In this document: positions 32,580 through 40,488 of the stretch, in pieces
Position numbering within the stretch: position 1 is the first letter of the stretch
Layout: each line of letters opens with the position of its first letter
Source of the DNA: Spirochaetaceae bacterium
GTDB taxonomy: Bacteria; Spirochaetota; Spirochaetia; DSM-27196; SLAA01
Reading direction: 5' to 3'
Assembly: GCA_003556605.1 (NCBI GenBank)
Contig: PWQX01000116.1
Span: 1-40,554 of the forward strand
Length of the DNA stretch: 40,554 nt
Program-made: the position numbers and the translations under genes
Notes under the pieces: model-generated
Seen by the model: only the letters and a program-made list of their open reading frames with translations
Told to the model about the DNA's origin: nothing
The model's database searches: none

Positions 32580-33872
32580 CTACAGATCACGACGGCGCCT
32601 TAGCAGCCATCCCGGACAGGGTGCGCCCCCCGCCAAGCGGTCGGCACGCAGGCGTATGAACCCTGAGGACTGATTCACGAGTTGCCTTTGGGGGTTACCT
32701 TCGAGGCTAAAGAGGTGAAAATCTCCCGGGTGAAAGACAACCGCGGGGAGTGCAGGGGAGATCAGTTCAATCTCGCGGTCATTTGAAATTGTGTTTCTGA
32801 CGTTTACATAGACAGGTTTACTCCAGCCCCTGTGGTTATAAGGGCTGTTGCTAGATGTGTCTTCCGGCCGTGGGGGGTGGATTTCGCGCGGAGGTTCTTC
32901 AAGACTTCCAAGGAACAGGTGCGTTTGCTCGTAACTTTCGGTTGTAGGTCTTTCGATATCGTCCCGTCCAAAGTAAAACCCGGTCGAGAACTCGCGGTGA
33001 CTGACCGCAAACAGATCTTCTCGAAACGGATTAGGATCGCCAGGATGGTCAAGCGCGTACCGATACGCGCGCGTGATCACAGCAACGTAGTACAGACTCT
33101 TGATTCGCCCCTCTATCTTCAGACTATCGACACCGGCCTCACGCAAGGCGGCGAGATCGTCAATCATACAGATGTCCTTGCTCGATAACAGAGTTGTAAA
33201 TGCGCCGGCGGCGGTCTCGCCGGTTTCCACCGGCAGGTACTCACCCGGCCGTTGTTCTTCCTCCAACGCCAGCCGATAGTTCCAGCGGCAACTGTGTGCA
33301 CAATCCCCGCGATTCGCCGAGCGGTCGGCAACCCACTTCGAAATCAAGCAGCGCCCGGAGTAAGCGAGACAGATCGCGCCGTGGACGAAGACCTCAAGCT
33401 CGAGTTCAGGGACGGTATCCTTGATCCTAGCTATCTCCTCCAGCGACAGTTCCCGCGCGGGCACGATACGACTGAAGCCCATATCGTGATACATACGGGC
33501 CGCTTCCCGATTTGTGCAATTTGCTTGTGTGCTCAAATGGAGCTCAGCATCAGGGAACCGCTTCTTGAGGGTTGGAAGCACACCGATATCGCTGACGATA
33601 AAGGCATCGAATGGGTACTCGGCGATACGATCGAGGCGAGCGTTCAGCGCCCCGAGGTCGACATCGTGAAAATAGATGTTCAGGGCGCAGTACAGCTTGC
33701 GCTCACCCTTCAGAGCGCTTATCGTTTGCGGGCTTTCAGGGAGCTTGTCATCGATGTTCTCGGCGTTAGCGCGCAAACTAAAGGACGGCAGCCCGATATA
33801 GGCGGCGTCAGCGCCGTACGTATACGCGTAGCGAAGCTTTTCTGAACTACCGGCGGGTGCGAGTAACTCCAT
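32580..33872 (-). CDS. U32 family peptidase / tRNA hydroxylation (TrhP-like) protein
   Basis: The U32 signature is clear: FVHGAICLAYSGRCLIS followed by NRGDCAHSCRW, with cysteines that in TrhP/YegQ-type proteins carry an iron-sulphur cluster. The N-terminal start MELLAPAGSSEKLRYAYTYG is typical, then LRANAENIDD. Bacterial members of this group are known for collagenase-like activity or 5-hydroxyuridine formation in tRNA; the sequence does not decide between them. ATG at 33872 is preferred because the family begins there, although the frame stays open to 33959. The C-terminal end is basic (LLRRRRDL). It runs on the minus strand and converges on dhaM. Confidence 0.92.
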   Translation of the reverse strand: MELLAPAGSSEKLRYAYTYGADAAYIGLPSFSLRANAENIDDKLPESPQTISALKGERKLYCALNIYFHDVDLGALNARLDRIAEYPFDAFIVSDIGVLPTLKKRFPDAELHLSTQANCTNREAARMYHDMGFSRIVPARELSLEEIARIKDTVPELELEVFVHGAICLAYSGRCLISKWVADRSANRGDCAHSCRWNYRLALEEEQRPGEYLPVETGETAAGAFTTLLSSKDICMIDDLAALREAGVDSLKIEGRIKSLYYVAVITRAYRYALDHPGDPNPFREDLFAVSHREFSTGFYFGRDDIERPTTESYEQTHLFLGSLEEPPREIHPPRPEDTSSNSPYNHRGWSKPVYVNVRNTISNDREIELISPALPAVVFHPGDFHLFSLEGNPQRQLVNQSSGFIRLRADRLAGGAPCPGWLLRRRRDL

Positions 33873-33919
33873 CAGCCGGCAGCTTACCCGATCTGTGCAA
33901 AACAGTCGAGAAGCTGCAG

Positions 33920-33944
33920 GCCCGCGGCACTTCAGCCGCCGGGC
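33920..33944. terminator. Hairpin after osmC
   Basis: CCCGCGGC (33921-33928) pairs with GCCGCCGGG (33935-33943) with one bulged base and a six-base loop, 21 bases after the osmC stop on the minus strand. A T-rich stretch lies some way downstream. A moderate terminator candidate. Confidence 0.45.
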
Positions 33945-33964
33945 GTCCGCAGCGCCCAACGCGC

Positions 33965-34384
33965 TTACGGGTTTAGTACGACTTCGTACGCCAGATCGGT
34001 CACTTGCTTCAGCATCGCCGAGACACCGCAGTACTTGTCTTGCGAGAGCTTCACAGCTTTCTCGATCTTGGCTTCATCGAGTTCAGACCCGGTGAAAACG
34101 TACCGCACCCGAATCGCGGTGTAGGTTGTCGGGTGCTCTTCTGCGAGGTCGCCCTCAACCTCCACGTTGAAGCTATCGTACGGCATTTGCATCTTGGCGA
34201 GGATAGAAGCCACGTCCATGCCGGTACACCCGGCGAGTGAGGTAAGCAGCAGCGGCTTCGGTATGGGACCGTAGTCCGTGCCGCCGACCGACGCGGCGGC
34301 GTCCAGTTTTATGGTGTGCCCATACAAATGTGCGTCAAAAGCAAGACCGTCGCGTTTGACAATATTCGTTCGATGTGTCGTCAT
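33965..34384 (-). CDS. OsmC/Ohr family protein
   Basis: OsmC proteins are thiol peroxidases reducing organic hydroperoxides. The two redox cysteines are visible in AGCTGMDV and KYCGVSAML, the usual spacing, and RxxxPxLLL-type PKPLLLTSLAGC is the dimer region. At 139 residues it is of normal length. The glutaredoxin-like gene ends five bases before its start, so the two make a unit and the latter may regenerate it or another thiol partner. No catalytic residue is missing. Confidence 0.93.
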   Translation of the reverse strand: MTTHRTNIVKRDGLAFDAHLYGHTIKLDAAASVGGTDYGPIPKPLLLTSLAGCTGMDVASILAKMQMPYDSFNVEVEGDLAEEHPTTYTAIRVRYVFTGSELDEAKIEKAVKLSQDKYCGVSAMLKQVTDLAYEVVLNP

Positions 34385-34389
34385 ATGGA

Positions 34390-34620
34390 TTATCTCTTAA
34401 GTGCGCGCTCTAAGTCGCCTTTGCTGAAACCGACAAGAATCTTGCCGTTGACGTCGATCACTGGAACACCCATTTGCCGAGATTTCTTGTACATCTCATC
34501 CGCCCGGCGTTCATCACGGGCCACGTTGTACTCGGTGAACTTCACTCCCTGTTCCTTGAGATACTGCTTGGCCGTCGTACAATGCGAGCACGTAGGCGTT
34601 GTATAGATCTTAACTGCCAT
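34390..34620 (-). CDS. Glutaredoxin-like protein (NrdH/YruB type)
   Basis: The 76-residue protein has the redox motif CSHC (TPTCSHC), then YNVARDE, the cis-proline segment GVPVIDVNGKI and a C-terminal GFSKGDLERAL. This is the short NrdH/YruB type, likely reduced by thioredoxin reductase. GAGGAGG lies before the ATG. It is the first gene of the pair with osmC and has a good promoter upstream. Confidence 0.94.
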   Translation of the reverse strand: MAVKIYTTPTCSHCTTAKQYLKEQGVKFTEYNVARDERRADEMYKKSRQMGVPVIDVNGKILVGFSKGDLERALKR

Positions 34621-34658
34621 GGAGCAACCCTCCTCAACATCTGCTTTTTTACATATCG

Positions 34659-34687
34659 AAAATACTATATTGGGATTGTGTCGTCAA
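34659..34687 (-). promoter_or_regulatory. Promoter of the glutaredoxin-osmC unit
   Basis: On the minus strand TTGACG (bases 34682-34687) and TATTTT (34659-34664) are 17 bases apart, 38 bases before the start codon. An AT-rich stretch follows. Confidence 0.55.
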
Positions 34688-34768
34688 GCGTGAGCTGTAA
34701 TCGTTCAGAGGTGCTTTACCCGTGCTTTGTCGCATTCCGCGGGCGGCCCCGGAGGAGCCTCAAAAGGC

Positions 34769-35986
34769 CTACCGGAAAACAAAACCGGCCGCCAGCGCAA
34801 CCGCTACAATAATGGGCGCCGGGATCTTCCCGTACGCTAACAGCCCGACGCTGCTCACGGTAACAATCAGGTTGTCGAGTTCTAAGCCGTCGGCTTGCAT
34901 CAGGATGGCGCCGGCGATCGCGATCAACCCGCCGGCGACCGCGTTGATTCCGCGCAGCGATATCTTAATCGCGCGAATCTGTTTGAGATTCTCCCAGATA
35001 GGATAGACGAAGTAGATGAGAAGCAGGCCCGGTAGAAAGATGCCGATTCCCCCCGCAACGGCGCCGGCGATTTGCAGCAGCGTAGTACCGTCGCGCGCAG
35101 CCATTCCGCCGCCGTAGGCTGCGAAGCTGAACATGGGTCCGGGGAGCCCCTGCACCAGGCCGTAGCCGGTGAGGAACTCCTGGGTTGTAAGGTACCCGCG
35201 CACCTGCACGAGTTCGGTGTGCATGACCGGTACCACCACCTGACCACCTCCGAACACCAAGTAGCCGTAGCGGTAGAAGCTCTCAAACAGTTGTACGAGT
35301 CGATGCTGAGTCAGGCCGGCGAGTAAGATCCCTCCGAGAGCGAAGACAGCAAAAAGGACGAGGTAACGCCACGGCGGGTTCAAACGAACACGATTCCACA
35401 TTCCGGGTTCACGGTCGAGGATCCCGGTGACCACGCCGCCGGTTGCAAGTACGGCGGGGAAAATCCAGGGTGCGCGCACAAGGTACGTCGTGATGGCGCC
35501 GAATAGCATCAGGGCCGCGGTCCACGCGTCGGTCACCACCTTACGTCCGATCCGCACCGCCGCGACGATGATAAACCCAACCGCCATCGGTCCAATGTAG
35601 CGAAGCACCTCTTGCGAAACGCCGTAAGTGTCGAGCGCTTGATAGAGAAACGACAGCGCCGTCATCAGCGTTAGCACGGGAAGCGCCCAGACAATCATCG
35701 TCAGAAACGCCAGCCGGGAGCCGCCCATCCTATGGCCGATAGAGACGATGGTCTGTGTACTTGTCGGACCAGGAAGGATACTGCACAAAGCGATGAGCTC
35801 AATGAGCTCATCCTCTCCCAAATACCTGCGCTTGTGCACCATCTGGTCAAGGAACACGCTCATATGGGCTTCAGGCCCACCGTACGCGCCGAGTGAACAG
35901 ACTATGACATCGCGGAGAAAGGCCGGCCGCGAGATTGGTGACCGTGTGCCTGTGCCCGTATGCGAGCCATCGGAAGAACCGCGCAT
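34769..35986 (-). CDS. chrA: Chromate ion transporter (CHR family, two-domain)
   Basis: The 405-residue membrane protein has two homologous halves, as in long ChrA proteins. The first has SLGAYGGPEAHMSVF and CSILPGPTSTQT; the second has VFGGGQVVVPVMHTELV, TTQEFLTGYGLVQGLPGPM. These FGG(P) and LPGP motifs are the family signature. The protein is thought to export chromate or sulphate-like oxyanions. The start is ATG at 35986, without a good ribosome site. No regulator (ChrB) or reductase gene lies beside it. It is a single gene. Confidence 0.92.
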   Translation of the reverse strand: MRGSSDGSHTGTGTRSPISRPAFLRDVIVCSLGAYGGPEAHMSVFLDQMVHKRRYLGEDELIELIALCSILPGPTSTQTIVSIGHRMGGSRLAFLTMIVWALPVLTLMTALSFLYQALDTYGVSQEVLRYIGPMAVGFIIVAAVRIGRKVVTDAWTAALMLFGAITTYLVRAPWIFPAVLATGGVVTGILDREPGMWNRVRLNPPWRYLVLFAVFALGGILLAGLTQHRLVQLFESFYRYGYLVFGGGQVVVPVMHTELVQVRGYLTTQEFLTGYGLVQGLPGPMFSFAAYGGGMAARDGTTLLQIAGAVAGGIGIFLPGLLLIYFVYPIWENLKQIRAIKISLRGINAVAGGLIAIAGAILMQADGLELDNLIVTVSSVGLLAYGKIPAPIIVAVALAAGFVFR

Positions 35987-36210
35987 ACGACGCAGTATGC
36001 ATGAAACCCGGGCATGCTGTCACGTGCGGCCGCCATCATTCGTTCCAACCGCACGCGCGGTGAGCGCGACCGGAGTAGACTACTTATCGGTCGGCAGGCC
36101 GACACACGCGGTGCCGGGGTTCGATTTCGCGCTGAACGTTCTCTGATGCGCCAAGCCGCGGTTGCTTCTACTGTAGCTCCAGTGTGAGGGGAATCCCCTT
36201 CTCGGCAATC

Positions 36211-37431
36211 TCAACGAGAGCTAGAAGGCTCATCGAGTAGGTTGTACCGGTGCTTGAGAGCCAGGATCCGTTCTACCCCGCGATCGATTTCTTGTTCCGT
36301 AAGGCGCCCGTCGAGTACCATCTGTTCTACCCGGTCAATCACGTCCAGTAATTCGTAACGCGTATATAGCAGAATGAGATCCACCCCCGATCGGATAGCC
36401 CGTTTCAGGGTTGTATCCAGGTCGTAGTCTGCCGCGAGGGCGCCCATTTCCAGCCCGTCGCTGATCACCACGCCGTCAAAACCTATTTCGCCGCGCAGGA
36501 TATCCTGCAGAAAGCGTTCGGACATTGTTACCGGGTAGTCCGGATCGATCACCGGGAACAAGATGTGAGCGGTCATCACGACCGGAATGTCGGCGTCGAT
36601 TGAAGCGGCAAACGGTCGCAGGTCCCGACTGCGCAAATCGTCAAGCGTGTACGATACAATCGGTAAACGGCCGTGACTGTCCACTCGAGTTACCCCGTGA
36701 CCGGGAAAATGCTTGGCCGTAGCGATAACGCCCGCGCGGTCCATCCCGAGGACGTAGCGCTCGGCAAACTCGGACACCAGTTCAGGATCATCCCCGAAAG
36801 AGCGGTCACCGATGATACTGTCGTCGGGAATCTCCGTGAGATCTAGGACCGGCGCGAGGTTCATATTGATTCCCATGGCGAACAACTCCCGACCGGTCAC
36901 GTATGCAAGGCTTTCCACGAACGTGGGGTCTTCGTGTCGTCCCACCGCGGCTGCCGAGGGCAGTCGGACAATATCGGAAAACCGGAACGCCGCTACACGG
37001 CCACCCTCCTGATCAGCCGATATCAGCAATCTCCGGCCCGGTTGTGAGCGTTCGGCCAGGGTCTGCAGCGTATCAGTCAAGTGGATCACGTCGTCGCGGT
37101 TTTCGTAGTTCCAAGGGTAGACGATCATGCCGGCGGGATTGCCGCTCTCGATTGTTCGGATAAACTTTTGTGTGGTTTCATCAGGATCGTCAACACCTCC
37201 AAAACCGCGGGGAACAAAGATCATAAACCGCTGGCCGATTCGCCGGCGAAGGTCCATCTCGTCCAGATGCAATTGGATCAGCTCCTCTTTACTCGGCACC
37301 ACGGCATCAACTTCAGGGCGTTCGGGTGGCGTGGGCGGTTCGTCATCCGGAATCGTGGCACAAGCACCCAATAACGACACCAATGTGAGGATACTGACGA
37401 CTCGTGGCATCCCCATGCGCTTCGGTCTCAT
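36211..37431 (-). CDS. nagZ: Family 3 glycosidase lipoprotein, beta-N-acetylhexosaminidase (NagZ-like)
   Basis: NagZ-type enzymes remove N-acetylglucosamine from peptidoglycan fragments. The first 24 residues form a lipoprotein signal (Cys24 in LLGAC), so it is anchored in the envelope, unlike the cytoplasmic E. coli NagZ. The catalytic domain (about 55-400) has SADQEGGRVAAFR, the AKHFPGHGVTRVDSH loop (general acid His of NagZ) and VVISDGLEMGAL with the nucleophile Asp. ATG at 37431 is chosen because the frame before it runs through the promoter found at 37466-37494. It lacks a C-terminal second domain. Confidence 0.93.
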   Translation of the reverse strand: MRPKRMGMPRVVSILTLVSLLGACATIPDDEPPTPPERPEVDAVVPSKEELIQLHLDEMDLRRRIGQRFMIFVPRGFGGVDDPDETTQKFIRTIESGNPAGMIVYPWNYENRDDVIHLTDTLQTLAERSQPGRRLLISADQEGGRVAAFRFSDIVRLPSAAAVGRHEDPTFVESLAYVTGRELFAMGINMNLAPVLDLTEIPDDSIIGDRSFGDDPELVSEFAERYVLGMDRAGVIATAKHFPGHGVTRVDSHGRLPIVSYTLDDLRSRDLRPFAASIDADIPVVMTAHILFPVIDPDYPVTMSERFLQDILRGEIGFDGVVISDGLEMGALAADYDLDTTLKRAIRSGVDLILLYTRYELLDVIDRVEQMVLDGRLTEQEIDRGVERILALKHRYNLLDEPSSSR

Positions 37432-37465
37432 TGCTTCTCGTCGCTCCTCGGCAATAGTAGGCTTA

Positions 37466-37494
37466 TGTATAATTGTAACCCATAATTCGATCAA
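37466..37494 (-). promoter_or_regulatory. Promoter of the NagZ-like gene
   Basis: On the minus strand TTGATC (bases 37489-37494) and TATACA (37466-37471) are 17 bases apart, 35 bases before ATG 37431, in an AT-rich segment. Confidence 0.55.
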
Positions 37495-37628
37495 ACAGGG
37501 AAACCATTCACGATAAACTTCCCGGCCCCCTGTGCAGCGTAACTTTACCGAGACAGGGATGCCCCAGAACCCAGGTGATTGTTCAGGATTTCGATTTGAA
37601 AGCCGTTTCTTCAGTGTCGTGCCACAAG

Positions 37629-37946
37629 CTACATTGCGCTTCGGATTTGCTCCCGCCGGAGGAGACTCTTGCTGGGGTATCGCCTGCCGTTAGTCTCCAC
37701 GTATACCCGACATGCCATTACCCCGTCTCCCTGGTAGCCTTCAAGATCCTGGCCGTTCACCTTGATCGTCGGAGACCCGGCGAAACGGAGCTCCTGTGCG
37801 CGGTCCATGTCCTCCACAGCGATTAGCCGAACCGAGGCGTCTATCTTTTCCTCTACGAGGACGTCGAGGATATCGTTCCATGCCTGCCTGTAGGACGGAC
37901 AGCCGTCGAAATACAGCAGGTCTATCGTTACTTCTGCCGCTGTCAT
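37629..37946 (-). CDS. Small thioredoxin-fold protein (DUF2703-like)
   Basis: With the start at ATG 37946 (GGAG before it) the protein has 105 residues. LLYFDGCPSYRQAW near the start, AQELRFAGSPTIKVNGQD and the end CRVYVETNGRRYPSKSLLR fit a family of small thioredoxin-like proteins with a single-Cys motif (GCP) and a cis-proline-like SPT, often found beside mercury or arsenic genes. No CxxC is present. The role is unknown. The frame stays open to 38213, but that part covers the promoter and antitoxin of the next locus on the other strand. Confidence 0.8.
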   Translation of the reverse strand: MTAAEVTIDLLYFDGCPSYRQAWNDILDVLVEEKIDASVRLIAVEDMDRAQELRFAGSPTIKVNGQDLEGYQGDGVMACRVYVETNGRRYPSKSLLRREQIRSAM

Positions 37947-37988
37947 ACTGGTACACTCCGTGGCAATGATAGAGGTACCGGCCATCGG

Positions 37989-38036
37989 TTGAAAACCGAA
38001 AACACCCAGGGTATAATCAGCATTGCGAGCGATGCT
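37989..38036 (+). promoter_or_regulatory. Promoter and operator of the FitAB-like toxin-antitoxin locus
   Basis: TTGAAA (37989-37994) and TATAAT (38012-38017), 17 bases apart, form the best promoter in the window. Just after it AGCAT (38019-38023) and ATGCT (38032-38036) form an inverted repeat, the place where antitoxins of this family repress their own operon. Confidence 0.65.
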
Positions 38037-38052
38037 TGCAGAGGAGAATATA

Positions 38053-38307
38053 TTGGCCACCTTAACCATACGGAATCTTGACGATGATCTGAAATCACGT
38101 CTTCGGATTCGAGCGGCCCGGCACGACCATTCCATGGAAGAAGAGGCGAGATTAATTCTCCGAGACGTGTTGTCCGTTTCTGAGAACGCAGAGGAACAAT
38201 ACGGTATCGGCACTCGAATCAGGAAGCGGCTTGAAGACCTCGGGGGTGTGGAACTCGAATTGCCCGAGAGAAGTGAACGGCCGCGAGTGCCCGAGAATCT
38301 GGAATGA
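38053..38307 (+). CDS. FitA-like ribbon-helix-helix antitoxin
   Basis: With the TTG start at 38053 (GAGGAG six bases before it) the protein has 84 residues. The N-terminal TLTIRNLDDDLKSRLRIRAARH is the ribbon-helix-helix DNA-binding part of FitA/Phd-like antitoxins, SMEEEARLILRDVL the second helix, and the tail (about 45-84) would bind and block the toxin. It overlaps the toxin gene by 4 bases. The antitoxin should repress its own promoter through the inverted repeat at 38019-38036. The ATG-less start is supported only by the ribosome site and the family start. Confidence 0.85.
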   Translation: MATLTIRNLDDDLKSRLRIRAARHDHSMEEEARLILRDVLSVSENAEEQYGIGTRIRKRLEDLGGVELELPERSERPRVPENLE

Positions 38308-38756
38308 TTGTACTGGACACGAACGTTCTGTCCGAGATCATAAAACCGGTCCCGGACCCAGGGGTGCTTGAGTGGGTGGATTCGGTCCCCGCTTACGAAA
38401 CAGCAGTTACCGCCGTTACCGTAGCGGAGATTCTTTACGGCATCGGCCGGATACCGGAAGAGGAGCGACGCCGGAAACTGATGACCGCTCTCGAGACGAT
38501 ATTCGACAAAGACTTCGGGGGCAGAATCCTAGCTTTCGATGCGGATGCCGCTGTTGAGTATGCTGCACTTGTCCTGAAGCGAGAGACGGTAGGTCGCCCG
38601 ATATCGATGTCTGACGCCCAGATAGCCGCCGTGTGCCGAGTCCATGAACACACCTTGGCGACAAGAAATGAACGTGATTTCGAGGGAACCGGCGTAAGGA
38701 TTGTGAATCCATGGACCGAAAGTGGCCTGAAAGTTGATGAGAGTACCGGCCGATAG
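38304..38756 (+). CDS. FitB/VapC-like PIN-domain toxin
   Basis: The 150-residue protein is a PIN-domain RNase. The acidic metal residues Asp5 (VLDTNVLSE), Glu42 (VAEILYGI), Asp104 (SMSDAQIA) and Asp125 (RNERDF) are all present, so it should be active. MIVLDTNVLSEIIKP and TAVTVAEILYG are typical of the FitB group. Its start overlaps the antitoxin stop (ATGA). The 3' end overlaps the start of a HigA-type antitoxin gene by 20 bases, so three genes are coupled. Confidence 0.92.
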   Translation: MIVLDTNVLSEIIKPVPDPGVLEWVDSVPAYETAVTAVTVAEILYGIGRIPEEERRRKLMTALETIFDKDFGGRILAFDADAAVEYAALVLKRETVGRPISMSDAQIAAVCRVHEHTLATRNERDFEGTGVRIVNPWTESGLKVDESTGR

Positions 38757-39042
38757 AAAGCGAACCCATCTCGGTGAAGTGCTGCGGGAGAATTTCGTGA
38801 TACCGATGGGGCTCACACAGCAGGAGCTTGCAGATGCAACTCGCGTCCCGTTCGAACGGGTCAATGACATTGTCCGTGGACGTCGTTCCATGAGCGCGTC
38901 AACAGCGCTCCGTATTGCCCGATACCTCGGTACGAGTGCCGGATTTTTGATGAACCTGCAGTTGCGGTACGATCTCTACAAGACAGAACAGTCTGAGAAA
39001 GAAGTTCTTGAGGAAATCAAACCGTCTTACATCCCATCTTGA
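38737..39042 (+). CDS. higA: HigA-type antitoxin (XRE family), without its own HigB
   Basis: A helix-turn-helix protein of 101 residues: LTQQELADATRVPFERVNDIVRGRRSMSASTALRIARYLGTSAGFLMNLQ is the HigA/VapI pattern. ATG at 38737 lies inside the PIN toxin gene (20-base overlap), with only GAAAG before it, so translation probably follows the toxin. HigB is normally upstream; here that place is taken by FitAB. About three quarters of residues match the HigA at 40051-40359, so the two are recent paralogues. Near the start it has HLGEVLRE where the other has HPGEVLRE. Whether it still binds a HigB or now controls the FitAB operon is unknown. Confidence 0.88.
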   Translation: MRVPADRKRTHLGEVLRENFVIPMGLTQQELADATRVPFERVNDIVRGRRSMSASTALRIARYLGTSAGFLMNLQLRYDLYKTEQSEKEVLEEIKPSYIPS

Positions 39043-39617
39043 TCATACAGCGGCAGTTAGGAGCTCGCCATACGGTAATACCAAGCTGTCGCGGCATGCA
39101 GGACCAAGGATTCCAAGAATGCTTCAGTCCTCAAGGTATTCCTTCGACATTTTTCGAGGCTGCGATTGGTGTGGCTCGATATGGGCCACCTTTGCTGCGA
39201 TTCGATGGGGTTAGTTGAAGGGGATGAGAACCATGTGCGAAAGCGTTTATGCGCTTGATATCGGTGTGTACCGGACCAGTAGCTATGGACGGATTCGGGA
39301 ACGTACCACGACCGGGTGGTGCCGCCTTACAGGAGGTATTACCGCGTTCGATCGTCTCGTATATGAGGGTCATCCTTGTAAAGGAGTCTTCCGGAGTGCG
39401 GACCCATCGCCCACTGCGGAGTCGTTGATACATTGCGGAAAGAGCATCGCAGCTTTGTGTGAAAATGTCCGAGGACATTTCTGACGGAAAGACAGGTAGC
39501 GTTGGGCTTCGAGGCACCAATGTGGTTTCCCGTTGAGCACGAGCACAGCCGAAACCTTGACTTGTTTAAGCCGCGGTTCCCCGCAGAGGTACCAACCTGT
39601 TCGTGTACGAAGTATAA

Positions 39618-39639
39618 ACCCTGTACCTTACTACAGGGT
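39618..39639. promoter_or_regulatory. Perfect palindrome followed by an orphan ribosome site
   Basis: ACCCTGTA (39618-39625) and TACAGGGT (39632-39639) are eight-base arms with six bases between. AAGGAG follows directly at about 39641-39646 and then TTG, but the frame stops after 12 codons. This is what remains if an antitoxin gene was deleted behind its own operator (inferred). Confidence 0.45.
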
Positions 39640-39707
39640 CAAGGAGAATCTTTGCTCAATCCACTGGTGTTACCTTTCGGGGATATCTAACAGGGGTAGT
39701 CGGGTCT

Positions 39708-39731
39708 TGTTATAGCATGCTTTGCATGCTA
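39708..39731 (+). promoter_or_regulatory. Extended -10 and operator of higBA
   Basis: TG plus TATAGC (39708-39716) is an extended -10. Over it lies TAGCATGC (39713-39720)/GCATGCTA (39724-39731), perfect eight-base arms with three bases between, ending 11 bases before the HigB start. This is the expected place for HigA-mediated repression. Confidence 0.65.
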
Positions 39732-39742
39732 CATTTGGATGT

Positions 39743-40042
39743 GTGATCCAGTCATTCCGGGACCGTGCGAGCGAGGACCTGTTCAACGGTCATAACACAA
39801 ATGGAGCTCGCAAGGCGTGTCCGGAGTCGTTGTGGAGGATCCTGACCAGAAAGCTTGATGCGTTGGATTCAGCGGAACGTTTGGAACACTTACGAATTCC
39901 GCCTGGTAACCGACTTGAGCAGTTGTCAGGAACGCGGGCAGGACGACACAGCATCCAAATCAACGATCAGTACCGGATCTGTTTCCGTTGGATGGACAGC
40001 GGGCCCGCAGATGTGGAAGTGACAGACTATCACGATGAGTGA
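39743..40042 (+). CDS. higB: HigB-type toxin (RelE/ParE superfamily RNase)
   Basis: HigB is a ribosome-dependent mRNA-cleaving toxin. With GTG at 39743 the 99-residue protein starts MIQSFRDRASEDLFNG, the family's conserved start, then KLDALDSAERLEHLRIPPGNRLEQLSG, and ends with YRICFRWMDSGPADVEVTDYHDE, which holds the catalytic region. The frame stays open to 39722, but that part crosses the operator. It is followed by HigA2 whose ATG lies eight bases after its stop. Confidence 0.92.
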   Translation: MIQSFRDRASEDLFNGHNTNGARKACPESLWRILTRKLDALDSAERLEHLRIPPGNRLEQLSGTRAGRHSIQINDQYRICFRWMDSGPADVEVTDYHDE

Positions 40043-40050
40043 GGTGGAAT

Positions 40051-40359
40051 ATGGTACGAGTTCCGACTAATAGAGAACCAACTCATCCCGGAGAAGTGCT
40101 TCGGGAGGACTTCCTGATACCGATGGGCCTCAAGCAGCAGGAGCTTGCAGACGCGATTCACGTCCCATTCCAGCGGATCAATGAAATTGTCCGTAATAGA
40201 CGATCCATGAGCCCTTCCACTGCGCTCCGACTTGCACGCTACTTCGGTACAAGTGCAGGATTCTGGATGAATCTGCAGTTGCGGTATGACCTCCACAAAA
40301 CGGAGCGTTCAGAAAAGGAAACCCTTGAAGAGATTGAACCGTTGCATCGAGTCGGATAA
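40051..40359 (+). CDS. higA: HigA-type antitoxin (XRE family), partner of HigB
   Basis: A helix-turn-helix antitoxin of 102 residues (LKQQELADAIHVPFQRINEIVRNRRSMSPSTALRLARYFGTSAGFWMNLQ). ATG at 40051 has AGGTGGA about five bases before it and is preferred to the in-frame GTG 40039. In the HigBA arrangement the antitoxin follows the toxin, and it should bind the palindrome at 39713-39731. It is a close paralogue of the HigA at 38737. After it no gene is seen to the window end. Confidence 0.94.
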   Translation: MVRVPTNREPTHPGEVLREDFLIPMGLKQQELADAIHVPFQRINEIVRNRRSMSPSTALRLARYFGTSAGFWMNLQLRYDLHKTERSEKETLEEIEPLHRVG

Positions 40360-40488
40360 GGCAGAAACTTACGAGCGTTCCCGTCCGATAGATGAACTGG
40401 AAGTCGACTCCGCGAAGGTGCTGACAAAACTGGGGTGTAACCGACGGTTAACATGGTGCCTGTGGAAGCTGAAATATCTACCGGAGAC

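Larger units (their letters stand above)
39043..39742 (+). other. 700-base stretch without a convincing gene
   Basis: No recognisable protein is found on either strand between the two HigA loci. An open frame at 39233-39484 (84 codons, starting near MCESVYALDIG, with GAAGGGG nine bases before ATG 39233) has no family I know and its composition is not convincing. The right part holds a perfect palindrome (39618-39639), an AAGGAG followed by a frame of only 12 codons, and the higBA operator. It looks like debris of earlier toxin-antitoxin genes between two related copies. Confidence 0.5.

Noticed and set aside
36100-36140. GGGGTTCGATTTCGC resembling a tRNA T arm
   Set aside because: The T stem does not pair and no acceptor or anticodon arm can be built around it.
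37947-38213. N-terminal extension of the thioredoxin-like minus-strand frame
   Set aside because: It lies opposite the promoter and antitoxin of the FitAB locus; the family start is at ATG 37946.
39131-39520. Minus-strand frame of 129 codons between the HigA loci
   Set aside because: No family resemblance or ribosome site was seen, and it overlaps an equally doubtful plus-strand frame.
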